From Tsukamurella sp. PLM1 (GTDB lineage: Bacteria; Actinomycetota; Actinomycetes; Mycobacteriales; Mycobacteriaceae): 64,000 bases of DNA. The notes under the pieces were generated by a model. The model did not search any database and had not been told where the DNA came from. It was given only the letters and a program-made list of their open reading frames with translations. Each line of letters starts with the position of its first letter. Position 1 is the first letter of the stretch. The stretch is taken from assembly GCF_023168325.1 (NCBI RefSeq), contig NZ_AP025688.1, positions 3,658,001 through 3,722,000 of the forward strand, in the 5' to 3' direction. This document shows positions 56,195 to 64,000 of the stretch, one piece after another. The position numbers and the translations under genes were made by a program.

Positions 56195-56262
56195 GCCGTC
56201 CAGTGTGATCCGCGCGACACCGCCCGCGCATCGTGCGCGAGTTTCGATCGCCGGCCTTCATC

Positions 56263-56280
56263 GTTGTGCGCGCGCACAAC
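56263..56280. promoter_or_regulatory. Perfect 18-base palindrome in the ALDH/PucR gap
   Basis: GTTGTGCGCGCGCACAAC is fully self-complementary. It lies 69 bases from the ALDH start and 22 bases before the regulator's GTG. TCGTGCGCGA at 56231-56240 may be a partial second site. Confidence 0.6.
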
Positions 56281-56302
56281 GCCGGGCGAGTTAAGATCGG
56301 GT

Positions 56303-57490
56303 GTGTCGACCATCACCCGATCTCCGGATTCCTCCGCCGCCGAGTTCGCCGGACTGCTGGTGGAGCAGCTGGACGAGCTCACCGACGAGCTGGTGGGGCT
56401 CATTCTTTCGGGCGAGCACGCCTACGCCGAGACCAGCCTGATCACCGAGGCGGAGCTGCGCGAGATTGTGCGCGCCAACCTCGATTCGGTGCTGCGGCAA
56501 CTCAGCGGCGCGCCGGATCCGGAGCTGGCCGCGCCGCGGCCACGGGGCGCCTCAAGGCCGACTACGGCTTCCCGCTCGCGGCGCTACTGCACGCGTACCG
56601 TCTGGCCGGCCGGCTGGTGTGGGACCACCTGCGCGAGGCGTGCGTCGACCGCCCGGACCTGCTGCCGGACGTCGGCGGCGACGTCTGGCGCATCATCGAC
56701 GACTACTCGACCGCCGCGGCCGAGGAGTACGGCCGTGCCCTGGCCGACCGCGAGAGCCGCGACGCGGAGCTCCGGCGGGCCGAGCTGCGTGCCCTGCTCG
56801 ACGGGGTCCTCGAACCCGGCGCCCTGCGCACGGCCGCCGCGACGCTGCAGTTACCGGCCACGGGGACGTTCCTCGTGGTGTGCGCGGAGGGCGGCGGCGC
56901 ACTGTCGGGGATCGACGTGCGGCTGCGGGAGCGGAACATCCGCTCGCACTGGCTGTCGGAGGTGCACAGTCGCATCGGCCTGCTCAGTCTGCCGGGCGGG
57001 CACGCTCGGGGCCCGGCACTGGACGTGCTGCGCGCGGAAGCGGTCGGGCGGGTCGGCGTCAGCACTCTGTTCGACGGTCCGCCGGGCGCGCACGCCGCGC
57101 TGCGGCAGGCCGAGCTCGCCCTGGCCGGCCTCGAACCGCGGCCGGGCACCGCGCCGGGAGCGGGCACCGTCGGCGAGTACGGGCAGGACGCGCTGCCGCT
57201 GCTCCTCGCCCACCCCCGAGGCGGCTCGGGAGTTGCGCGACGCCGTGCTCGCCCCCGTCCTGGCGCTGCCGGCGGCCGACCGGGACGCGCTTCTGGACAC
57301 GGTCCGCGCGTGGTTCCGCTGCGGCGGGTCGCTGGCCGCGACCGCCGAGGAACTGCACTACCACCGCAACACGATCAATCACCGGCTGCGGCGCGTCGAG
57401 CGGCTCACGGGCCGCGACCGATCGGATCCGCGGGCGGCGGCGGAACTGCACGTCGCGGTACTCGCGGACGGACTGTTCCGCCGGGCTTGA
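56303..57490 (+). CDS. PucR/CdaR-type regulator, frameshifted as sequenced
   Basis: About 397 residues. The N-terminal sensor-like part includes FAGLLVEQLDELTDELVGLI and, in another frame, LKADYGFPLAALLHAYRLAG. The C-terminal HTH CGGSLAATAEELHYHRNTIN-HRLRRVE is the PucR HTH_30 signature. One base is missing near 56535 and two near 57211-57217 (expected LLLAH-TPEAARELRDAV), for a net loss of three. I start at GTG 56303, with a weak ribosome site. It is divergent from the aldehyde dehydrogenase gene across a perfect palindrome, so it is its probable activator or repressor. Confidence 0.8.
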   Translation: MSTITRSPDSSAAEFAGLLVEQLDELTDELVGLILSGEHAYAETSLITEAELREIVRANLDSVLRQLSGAPDPELAAPRPRGASRPTTASRSRRYCTRTVWPAGWCGTTCARRASTARTCCRTSAATSGASSTTTRPPRPRSTAVPWPTARAATRSSGGPSCVPCSTGSSNPAPCARPPRRCSYRPRGRSSWCARRAAAHCRGSTCGCGSGTSARTGCRRCTVASACSVCRAGTLGARHWTCCARKRSGGSASALCSTVRRARTPRCGRPSSPWPASNRGRAPRRERAPSASTGRTRCRCSSPTPEAARELRDAVLAPVLALPAADRDALLDTVRAWFRCGGSLAATAEELHYHRNTINHRLRRVERLTGRDRSDPRAAAELHVAVLADGLFRRA

Positions 57491-57547
57491 AACACACGCA
57501 CCGTCTGGCACGATCACGGGCAGATGCCCGATCCCCAGGAGGTGAAT

Positions 57548-58974
57548 GTGAACCCCGCGTTCCGCGACCGTCTCGCCCGTGCGGTCCAGTCCGTCACGGG
57601 CCGCAACGCGGCCACCGTCGACACGGCCGGCATGCCCGTCCTCACTCCGCTGCAGCCCGTCGACCTCCGCGACAACGAGACCGTCGGCGAGGTCCTCGAG
57701 GTGGCGATGAAGGTCGGGGAGGTGCTGCTGGACTCGGGGACCGGCGCCGTCGACACCGAGGCGCAGGTGCGGTACGTGGCCGCCACCTACGGCATCGACG
57801 ACGTGACGGTGAGCGTGACCTACAACGCGATCAACGTGTCCGTGCAGCGCGGACGCGGCCTACCCCGTCGACGTACATGCGCACGGTGAGCCACCGCTCC
57901 CTGGACTACACCCGCCTCTCGCAGGTCGACACACTGGTGCGGCGCATCGGCCGCGGCCGGATCCGGCCCGACCAGGCGCTGATCGCGCTCGAATCGATCA
58001 TGACCGCCGGACACCCGTACCCGCGCGCGGTCGCAACGTTCGGATGGGCGTTGATGTCCGGCGCGCTGACGATGCTGCTGGGCGGCAAGCCCACGCTCGC
58101 GGTCGTGGCGTTCGTGACCACCGCGCTGATCTACGCGGTCAACGTGCGGCTGAGCCACTGGGGCCTGCCGTACTTCTTCCAGCAGGTGGTCGGCGGCTTC
58201 CTCGCGACCCTGCCGGCGGCGCTGATCTACCGGCTGTCGATCGAGTACGGATGGGACGTGCAGCCGTACCGGGTGATCGTCGCCGGGATCATCGTGCTGA
58301 TGGCCGGGCTGTCGCTGGTGGGTTCGGTGCAGGACGCGATCACCGGGGCGCCGGTGACGGGCGCGGCGCGGTTCTTCGAGGTCGTGGTGTTCACGGGCGG
58401 CGTGGTCGCCGGCGTCGGCATGGCGCTGCGCGTCACGAGCGAGCTCGGCGCGACCCTGCCGCCGATGCAGCAGCAGCCGTTCGACTACGCGCCGCTGCCG
58501 ATCCTGGTCGCGTCCGGCGGCGTGGCGGCCGCCGCGTTCGCGCTGGCCGGGTACGCGCAGATCCGGGCGCTCACCGCGTCGTTCCTCGCGGGCTGCGCGG
58601 GCGCGCTGGTCGCCGGGGCGGTCCTCAACCTCGGGCTCGGGCCGATCGTGTCGTCGACGGTGGCCGCCACCGTCGTCGGGCTGGCCGGCGGTCTCCTCGC
58701 CCGACGGGCCGTGGTCCCCCCGCTGATCGTGGCCGTCGCCGGCATCACCCCGCTGGTACCCGGCCTCGCCGTGTACCGCGGGCTCTCGGAGCTGATGGCG
58801 GGCCAGACCACGTCCGCGCTGACCAACATGGCCACCGCGCTCGCCGTGGGCTGCGCGCTCGCCGCGGGGGTCACACTGGGTGAGTGGGTGGCCCGCACGA
58901 TCCGCCGCCCGCACCTGCCGCCGAACTTGCGCCCGCACATCGGCGGGATCACATTCCGCCGGGTCCGCGACTGA
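57548..58974 (+). CDS. Threonine/serine exporter family protein (ThrE-like), frameshifted as sequenced
   Basis: About 475 residues. The N-terminal cytosolic domain (DUF1212: LEVAMKVGEVLLDSGTGAVD, YGIDDVTVSVTYNAINVSVQ) is followed by ten hydrophobic segments, including a C-terminal DUF3815-like half (VAGITPLVPGLAVYRGLSEL). This is the ThrE layout known from Corynebacterium. One base is lost at about 57851-57866, between VQRG and STYMRTVSHRSLDYTRL. GTG 57548 is preceded at five bases by a perfect AGGAGGTGA, so I prefer it to ATG 57524. It likely exports threonine, serine or small peptides. Confidence 0.86.
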
Positions 58975-59029
58975 ATGCTTCGACGGGTAAACTACAACTG
59001 CTCGTCACTCCCGACACGAAGGTGCGTTC

Positions 59030-59191
59030 ATGCCCCCGAAGACCACGCAGGACATCAGCGAGGACGAACTCGAGCCCGTCGCGGACGAGACCGCGCGCCA
59101 GGCCCAACGGGTCGTCGCGGCGTACGCGCAGGACGCGGACGAGTGCCGGATGCTGTTGTCGATGCTCGGCATCGGCCTCAAGGAGGCGTAG
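59030..59191 (+). CDS. Small acidic protein preceding otsA
   Basis: A 53-residue protein (MPPKTTQDISEDELEPVADE, ending LLSMLGIGLKEA), helical and acidic, with no membrane span. The family is unknown, but a similar tiny gene stands before otsA in mycobacteria (Rv3489, from memory). It ends seven bases before the otsA ATG, and the AAGGAGG in its last codons serves as the otsA ribosome site, which ties translation of the two together. It may be a partner or regulator of trehalose synthesis (inference). Confidence 0.65.
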   Translation: MPPKTTQDISEDELEPVADETARQAQRVVAAYAQDADECRMLLSMLGIGLKEA

Positions 59192-59197
59192 CCCTCC

Positions 59198-60640
59198 ATG
59201 GCCGCTGCGGTGCAGGGAAGCTCTGATTTCATCGTTGTGGCCAACCGGCTGCCCGTCGACGTCGTGAAGGCGCCGGACGGGACGCTGACCTGGAAGGAGT
59301 CCCCGGGCGGCCTGGTGACGGCTCTCGCCGATCCTCAGCTCCCGCAACGGCGCCTGGGTAGGCTGGCCCGGCGCCCCCGACGTGGGCGACGGGCCGATCG
59401 AGGGCCAGGACATGCTCCGGTCCCCGTCAAACTCAGCGCGCAGGAGGTCGAGGAGCACTACGAGGGCTTCTCGAACGGCAGCCTGTGGCCGCTGTACCAC
59501 GACGTGATCGTCAAGCCCGAGTACCACCGCGAGTGGTGGAACACGTACGTCGAGGTCAACCGCCGGTTCGCCGAGGAGACCGCGAAGGTGGCCGCCCAGG
59601 GCGCCACCGTGTGGGTGCAGGACTACCAGCTGCAGCTGGTGCCGAAGATGCTGCGGATGCTGCGCCCCGACGTGAAGATCGGCTTCTTCCTGCACATCCC
59701 GTTTCCCCCGGTCGAGCTGTTCATGCAGATGCCGTGGCGCCGCGAGATCATCGAGGGCATCCTCGGGGCCGACCTGGTGGGCTTCCACCTGCCCGGCGGC
59801 GCGCAGAACTTCCTCTACCTGGCGAGCAAGCTCGCCGGTTACTCCACCAGCAAGGGTTCGATCGGGGTGCGCTCGAAGTTCGGCGTGGTCACCGTCGGCT
59901 TCCGGTCCGTGCGGGTGGGCGCGTTCCCCATCTCCATCGACTCCGCCGACCTCGCGGCCACCGCGAAACTGCCCGAGACCCGCAAGCGTGCCCGCGCGCT
60001 GCGCAAGGAACTCGGCGACCCGGACAAGATCATGCTCGGCGTGGACCGCCTGGACTACACCAAGGGCATCGACGTGCGGCTGCGCGCCATCGGCGAGCTG
60101 TACCAGGAGGGCCGGCTCGACCCCGCGCGGCACATCTTCGTGCAGCTGGCCACCCCGTCCCGCGAGCGGGTCGAGTCGTACAAGTCGATGCGCAACGACA
60201 TCGAGCTGCAGGTGGGGCGGATCAACGGGAACTTCGGCCAGATCGGCCATCCCGCGATCCACTACATCCACCGGCCCGTCCCGCGCCGCGAGCTGCTCTC
60301 GTTCTTCGCCGCCGCCGACGTGATGCTGGTGACGCCGCTGCGCGACGGCATGAACCTCGTCGCCAAGGAGTACCTGGCGTGCCGCACCGATTCGTCGGGC
60401 GCGCTGGTGCTGAGCGAGTTCACGGGCGCCGCCGCCGAGCTGCGGCAGGCGTACCAGTGCAATCCGCACGATCTCGAGGGCGTCAAGAACGCGATCGACG
60501 AGGCCGTGCATCAGGAGCCCGAGGAGGGCAAACGCCGGATGCGGGCGATGCGTCGCCAGGTGATGCAGTACGACGTGGACCGCTGGGCCCGCTCGTTCCT
60601 GCAGACCCTCGCGGGCACCGTCGACGAGGCGCCGGCGTGA
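59198..60640 (+). CDS. otsA: Trehalose-6-phosphate synthase, with a short out-of-frame stretch
   Basis: A 480-residue GT20 enzyme that makes trehalose-6-phosphate from glucose-6-phosphate and a nucleotide-glucose. It has [33 protein letters not shown], the sugar-phosphate Arg/Lys site [15 protein letters not shown] and [14 protein letters not shown]. Between 59329 and 59425 the frame is wrong. Two bases are missing at about 59328-59331 and one in the C4 run 59422-59425. The repaired text [20 protein letters not shown] carries the substrate loop. Net loss is three bases, so the open frame is continuous but about 31 residues are nonsense. Confidence 0.92.
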   Translation: MAAAVQGSSDFIVVANRLPVDVVKAPDGTLTWKESPGGLVTALADPQLPQRRLGRLARRPRRGRRADRGPGHAPVPVKLSAQEVEEHYEGFSNGSLWPLYHDVIVKPEYHREWWNTYVEVNRRFAEETAKVAAQGATVWVQDYQLQLVPKMLRMLRPDVKIGFFLHIPFPPVELFMQMPWRREIIEGILGADLVGFHLPGGAQNFLYLASKLAGYSTSKGSIGVRSKFGVVTVGFRSVRVGAFPISIDSADLAATAKLPETRKRARALRKELGDPDKIMLGVDRLDYTKGIDVRLRAIGELYQEGRLDPARHIFVQLATPSRERVESYKSMRNDIELQVGRINGNFGQIGHPAIHYIHRPVPRRELLSFFAAADVMLVTPLRDGMNLVAKEYLACRTDSSGALVLSEFTGAAAELRQAYQCNPHDLEGVKNAIDEAVHQEPEEGKRRMRAMRRQVMQYDVDRWARSFLQTLAGTVDEAPA

Positions 60641-61407
60641 GCCTGCCCGCCCCGCTCGCGGAGGCACTCGCGCGGTTCGCCGCGCTGCGGCACGTGCTCG
60701 TCGCCACCGACTACGACGGGGTGGTCGCGCCGATCGTCGCCGACCCCGCCGCCGCGTTCCCGCTGCCGGGGACCGTCGCCGCGCTGGAGTCGCTCGCCGG
60801 GCTGCCCGGGGTCACCGTCGCCCTGGTGTCGGGACGGGACCGGGCCACGCTGGGGCGGCTGTCGGGCGTCTCCGGGTCCGACGGTGCGCTCGTCACCGTC
60901 GGGAGCCACGGCGCCGAGTGGGACGACGACCTCGGTGGTCTGCTCGACGCTCCACTGCTCGCGCTGCGGGACGCGGTGCTCGCGGACCTCGCGGCGATCG
61001 CCGCGCGGTTCCCCGGCGCGGCAGTCGAGCCGAAGCCGCTCGGCGGCGCGCTGCACGTGCGCAACGTGGTGGATGCGTCGTCGGCGCCCGCGGCACTCGA
61101 GGAGGCCCGACGGGGCCCCGCCGCCCGGCCGGGCGTGCACGCCACCGACGGCAAAGCGGTGCTGGAGCTGACTGTGCTCGACGCGTCCAAGGGGCGTGCG
61201 CTGCAGGTCCTGCGCGAGCGCACCGGCGCCGCCGCCGTGCTCTACCTCGGCGACGACGTGACCGACGAGAAGGCCTTCGCGGTGCTCACGGAGGCCGACG
61301 ACGTCTCCGTGAAGGTGGGCGACGGGGCCACCGCCGCCCGGTTCCGCGTGGACGGCCCCGCCGCCGCGCGGACTGTGTTCGAGGAGCTGCTGGCCCTGCG
61401 CCGCTGA
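60637..61407 (+). CDS. otsB: Trehalose-6-phosphate phosphatase
   Basis: A 256-residue HAD-superfamily phosphatase completing trehalose synthesis. The nucleophile motif [13 protein letters not shown], the second motif [15 protein letters not shown], the Lys in [13 protein letters not shown] and the last motif [13 protein letters not shown] are all present. GTG 60637 overlaps the otsA stop (GTGA). It lacks the long N-terminal domain of some mycobacterial OtsB2 proteins. Confidence 0.94.
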   Translation: MSLPAPLAEALARFAALRHVLVATDYDGVVAPIVADPAAAFPLPGTVAALESLAGLPGVTVALVSGRDRATLGRLSGVSGSDGALVTVGSHGAEWDDDLGGLLDAPLLALRDAVLADLAAIAARFPGAAVEPKPLGGALHVRNVVDASSAPAALEEARRGPAARPGVHATDGKAVLELTVLDASKGRALQVLRERTGAAAVLYLGDDVTDEKAFAVLTEADDVSVKVGDGATAARFRVDGPAAARTVFEELLALRR

Positions 61408-61598
61408 GCCGCCTCCTGCGCCGGGCGGCCCCGATTCGGCACGGCGGACCTGCACGGCGCCGTTCATCCCCCGCGCGGCACCGATCCGCGACCTCGGCGT
61501 TCGCTCCCTCACCCCACGCCGGTCGTGGAGCAAGGGCTCGATCGTCCCCCACGCGGCGCCGAGTCCCCCACCGGACGCCAGTCGTACCCGCTGGCGGT

Positions 61599-62390
61599 TC
61601 AGGCGATCGGGATCAGGGCTCGCGGGTCGTCGATGGGGAGCGGCGCCGCGGATTCGGCGGTCACCTGCAGGCGCTCGAACCGGATGGAACCGCCGTGGTT
61701 GTCGAGGAAGGCGATGTCGGCGGCGTCGCGGCCGGTGGCGATCCGGACCATCGCGGCGCGCGGCGCAAGCCCCGTCGCGTCGAGCACCCACCAGCGGCCG
61801 TCGATCATCACCTCGGCCACCGCGTGGAAGTCCATCGGATCGCACCCCGGGGCGAACACCGCGCTCATCCGCGCCGGCAGCTTCAGCGCCCGCAGCAGCG
61901 CGATCGTCAGGTGCGCGTAATCGCGGCACACGCCGGCGGAGGCGAGCAGCGTGTCGGAGGCACCGTCGAGCGAGCGGCTGACGCCCGGGAGGTAATCGAG
62001 CCGCTCCGCCACGAAGTCCCGCACCGCGAGGGCCCGCGCGGCGTCCCCGGTGACGCCCGCGAACTGCTTCGCCGCGAAGCCGTAGAACCGGTCCACCTCG
62101 GCGTACCGGGACGGCCGCAGGTACAGCGAGCGCAGGTACTCGTCCACCGGCTCCGGCGCCGCGAACCCCGCGACCTGCGCCTGGTACTCCAGCAGCACAC
62201 GGCCCGGCCCCGCCTCGACGCGATGGATCCGCCCGCCGTGCGGGCCGACCACCTCGTGCACGGGCAGCGGCGCACCGTCGAGCGTGACGACGAGCGATTC
62301 CTGCACGCGCAACCCCGCCACCCGGGCGACGGTGGCCTGGTACTCGAGCACGGTGGGCGCGACGACGGTGCACGCGACCCGCGCGGACAT
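61599..62390 (-). CDS. Transglutaminase-like cysteine protease-fold protein
   Basis: A 263-residue protein. An N-terminal beta-rich domain (residues of about 1-100) precedes a transglutaminase core with Cys in ASAGVCRDYAHLTIALLRAL, His in MDFHAVAEVMIDGRW and Asp in WVLDATGLAPR. Bacterial proteins of this layout are often peptidases or protein-crosslinking enzymes of unknown target. There is no signal peptide. ATG 62390 lacks a strong ribosome site. Bases 61408-61598 upstream of its 3-prime end hold no gene I can support. Confidence 0.85.
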   Translation of the reverse strand: MSARVACTVVAPTVLEYQATVARVAGLRVQESLVVTLDGAPLPVHEVVGPHGGRIHRVEAGPGRVLLEYQAQVAGFAAPEPVDEYLRSLYLRPSRYAEVDRFYGFAAKQFAGVTGDAARALAVRDFVAERLDYLPGVSRSLDGASDTLLASAGVCRDYAHLTIALLRALKLPARMSAVFAPGCDPMDFHAVAEVMIDGRWWVLDATGLAPRAAMVRIATGRDAADIAFLDNHGGSIRFERLQVTAESAAPLPIDDPRALIPIA

Positions 62391-62410
62391 GGTCCGCGCA
62401 CCGGGCACGA

Positions 62411-63598
62411 CTACTTCTTCAGCGCCGACATCGATAGCCACGTGGGCCAGTCTATGGTCCAGTCGTAGATGTCCCCGTCGGCCTCGGACAACGCGATCGA
62501 CGTGCCCGTCACCTCCACGGGATCGCCGAAGATCGCGCTCTGGAAGTACCGTTGTGCGTCTTCCAGGGAGAGGTTGATGCAGCCGTTGGTCACGTTGGTC
62601 GCGCCCTGGTTGCCGACCGTCGCGGGGTTGGCGTGGATGAACTCGCCGTTGTTGGAGATCCGCACCGCGAACCGCTCGCGCACGTTGAAGTACCCGGCCG
62701 CGGGGTTGGACATGTAGAAGTCCTCGTGTTTCTCGCTCACCACGTGGATGCCCGAGCGCGTCACGTTGCGCGGCAGGTCCGCCTCGCCGTACGAGCACGG
62801 CAGGTCGAGGTACACCTGGTCGCCGCGCATCACCCGGATCCGGTGCGACGGCGCCGAGGCCTTGACGATCTGCGACCGTCCGACCGTGAACGAGCTGCTC
62901 ACGTCGGCCGCGCCGTACACCCCGTCGCCGTGGTCGAGCCCGTACAGCGTGCCCTTCATCGACACCTTCGTGCCCGGCGCGTAGTAGTTCCGCGGCCGCC
63001 AGTGCGCGCGCGAGCCGTTGTCCTCGGGCAGCCACGCCCACGCGCCCTCCGTGGCCGGGACGGTGGTCACCTTCAGCGCCTTCTCCACCGCCGCCTTGTC
63101 TTCGACGGTGCCGGAGAACTTCAGGATCAGGGGCGCGGCGATGCCGACGGTCGCATCGTCGGCGACGTTGATCACCACCGACATCGTCCGGTCCGGCGAG
63201 ACGACCGAGACCTTGCCGTCGAGGCCGGCGAAGGTGCCGCCCTCGCCGTCCGCGACGCCCGACCAGGCGTACTTCGCGCCGTACCCGAGCGGTTCGGCGA
63301 CGGTGACCGTGGCACCGTCGGGCGAGACGGTGACCTTGACCTGCTTGCCGGTGGCGGTGTTCTTCAGCCCGACGCCGGGCCGGAACGTCCCGCCCGCGAC
63401 GGTGACCGAGACCGGCGTGAGCGGCCCGATCGGCTCGTCGCCGGACGGCGTATAGGTGAAGGTGGGGCCGTCGGCGTGCGCCTCGGTGGAGTCCTTCGCG
63501 CACGCGGCGGCCAGGACGGCGACGGTCGCGGCGGACACCCCGAGGAACGCACGGCGCCCCAACGCCGCGCGCAGCGGCCCCGAATTCAGGTCGAACAC
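62411..63598 (-). CDS. L,D-transpeptidase lipoprotein (LdtMt5/LprQ-like)
   Basis: A 395-residue exported lipoprotein. GRRAFLGVSAATVAVLAAAC is a signal with a twin Arg and a lipobox. Two Ig-like domains follow (residues of about 45-250), then a YkuD catalytic domain with FIHANPATVGNQGATNVTNG and the nucleophile Cys in NGCINLS. It makes 3-3 peptidoglycan crosslinks. The usual His in the SHGC motif is Asn here (TNGC). Context supports orthology to Rv0483, which follows murB in mycobacteria as this gene does. It starts at GTG 63598, directly after the murB stop. Confidence 0.88.
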   Translation of the reverse strand: MFDLNSGPLRAALGRRAFLGVSAATVAVLAAACAKDSTEAHADGPTFTYTPSGDEPIGPLTPVSVTVAGGTFRPGVGLKNTATGKQVKVTVSPDGATVTVAEPLGYGAKYAWSGVADGEGGTFAGLDGKVSVVSPDRTMSVVINVADDATVGIAAPLILKFSGTVEDKAAVEKALKVTTVPATEGAWAWLPEDNGSRAHWRPRNYYAPGTKVSMKGTLYGLDHGDGVYGAADVSSSFTVGRSQIVKASAPSHRIRVMRGDQVYLDLPCSYGEADLPRNVTRSGIHVVSEKHEDFYMSNPAAGYFNVRERFAVRISNNGEFIHANPATVGNQGATNVTNGCINLSLEDAQRYFQSAIFGDPVEVTGTSIALSEADGDIYDWTIDWPTWLSMSALKK

Positions 63599-64000
63599 CT
63601 AATGGATTCTACCGGCTACGGGCGGCAGCTCCGCACCCACGAGCACCGGCTCCGGTCGCAGCTCGACCCCGAACCGGGCGAAGACCCCGTCCCGGACTTC
63701 GGCTGCCAGCGCGAGCAATTCGGCCGTGGTCCCGGTTCCACGGTTGGTCAGCGCCAGCGTGTGCTTGGTCGACAGCGAGACGCCGGTGCGGCCGCCCGAG
63801 TAGCCCTTGCCGAAGCCCGCCCGCTCGATCAGCCAGCCCGCCGACAGCTTGATCCCGTCGGGGGCGGGGTAGCGCGGCGTGCTCTCCCCCGTCGCGGCCT
63901 CGATCCGCGCGACGACGTCCTCGTCGGGGACCACCGGGTTGGTGAAGAACGACCCGACGCTCCAGGTGTCGTGGTCGGCACCGTCGAGCACCATGCCCTT
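63599..64000 (-). CDS. murB: UDP-N-acetylenolpyruvoylglucosamine reductase, C-terminal part
   Basis: This is the last 130 or so codons of MurB; the 5-prime part lies beyond the window. The catalytic Ser motif [10 protein letters not shown] and [20 protein letters not shown], then [13 protein letters not shown] and the C-terminal [20 protein letters not shown], are diagnostic. It makes UDP-MurNAc for peptidoglycan. Its stop abuts the transpeptidase start, so the two cell-wall genes form one operon. Confidence 0.95.
   Translation of the reverse strand, partial: KGMVLDGADHDTWSVGSFFTNPVVPDEDVVARIEAATGESTPRYPAPDGIKLSAGWLIERAGFGKGYSGGRTGVSLSTKHTLALTNRGTGTTAELLALAAEVRDGVFARFGVELRPEPVLVGAELPPVAGRIH

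Noticed and set aside
61408..61598. A gene between otsB and the transglutaminase
   Set aside because: Open frames here are Arg/Pro-rich continuations of shadows. No ribosome site or family feature was seen.
61599..63503. A 634-codon minus-strand frame covering the transglutaminase and part of the transpeptidase
   Set aside because: Only the part from 62390 down has homology. The upstream part is a frame-shifted shadow of the transpeptidase.

Overview
The window is a GC-rich (about 70 percent) actinobacterial chromosome segment. Its backbone follows the order I remember from Mycobacterium tuberculosis Rv0757-Rv0803: phoP-phoR, a HIT protein, purD, purB, purC, ptrB, an emrB-type exporter, purS-purQ, the M18 aminopeptidase and purL. 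It also carries the murB-ldt pair (Rv0482-Rv0483 in that genome) and otsA-otsB. This places it in Mycobacteriales. A Tsukamurella/Gordonia-type genus is my guess, not something the sequence proves. I see no phage, IS element, CRISPR array or rRNA. There is one tRNA.

Layout. 0-5 kb: an efflux MFS, an amino acid permease and purL. 5-12 kb: cysD and a cysN-cysC fusion (PAPS supply), an IclR regulator, and a DUF1214 protein-SDR-sulfotransferase operon, which together look like a sulfation locus with shared operators. 12-16 kb: a lipoprotein with a SecD-like domain, then dctA with its two-component system. 16-23 kb: a two-domain acyl-CoA reductase-like protein, a proline-racemase homologue and an MDR reductase. 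Next to these lies a compact operon of a tiny Gly/Ala-rich peptide, an HTTM-alpha/beta-hydrolase fusion and an SdpA-like protein. This is the best candidate for an undescribed peptide-natural-product system. 23-32 kb: dinB, cycA, and an idonate/ketogluconate locus with an IclR regulator and matching palindromic operators. 32-48 kb: the purine backbone genes with interleaved accessory genes. 48-64 kb: phoPR, small enzymes, tRNA-Thr, an aldehyde dehydrogenase with a PucR-type regulator, a ThrE exporter, otsAB, a transglutaminase, an L,D-transpeptidase and the end of murB.

Two features run through the whole window. First, at least thirteen genes are broken by small indels. Nearly all are one- or two-base losses in or near short G/C runs, and all are easily repaired on paper. 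I read this mainly as sequencing error, so those genes are annotated at full span with the break position stated. Second, the nonamer CGACGGTGC/GCACCGTCG occurs about 56 times by my count, against about 2 expected from base composition. It occurs once as an inverted pair forming an apparent terminator.

Synteny and family statements are from memory. No database search was run.
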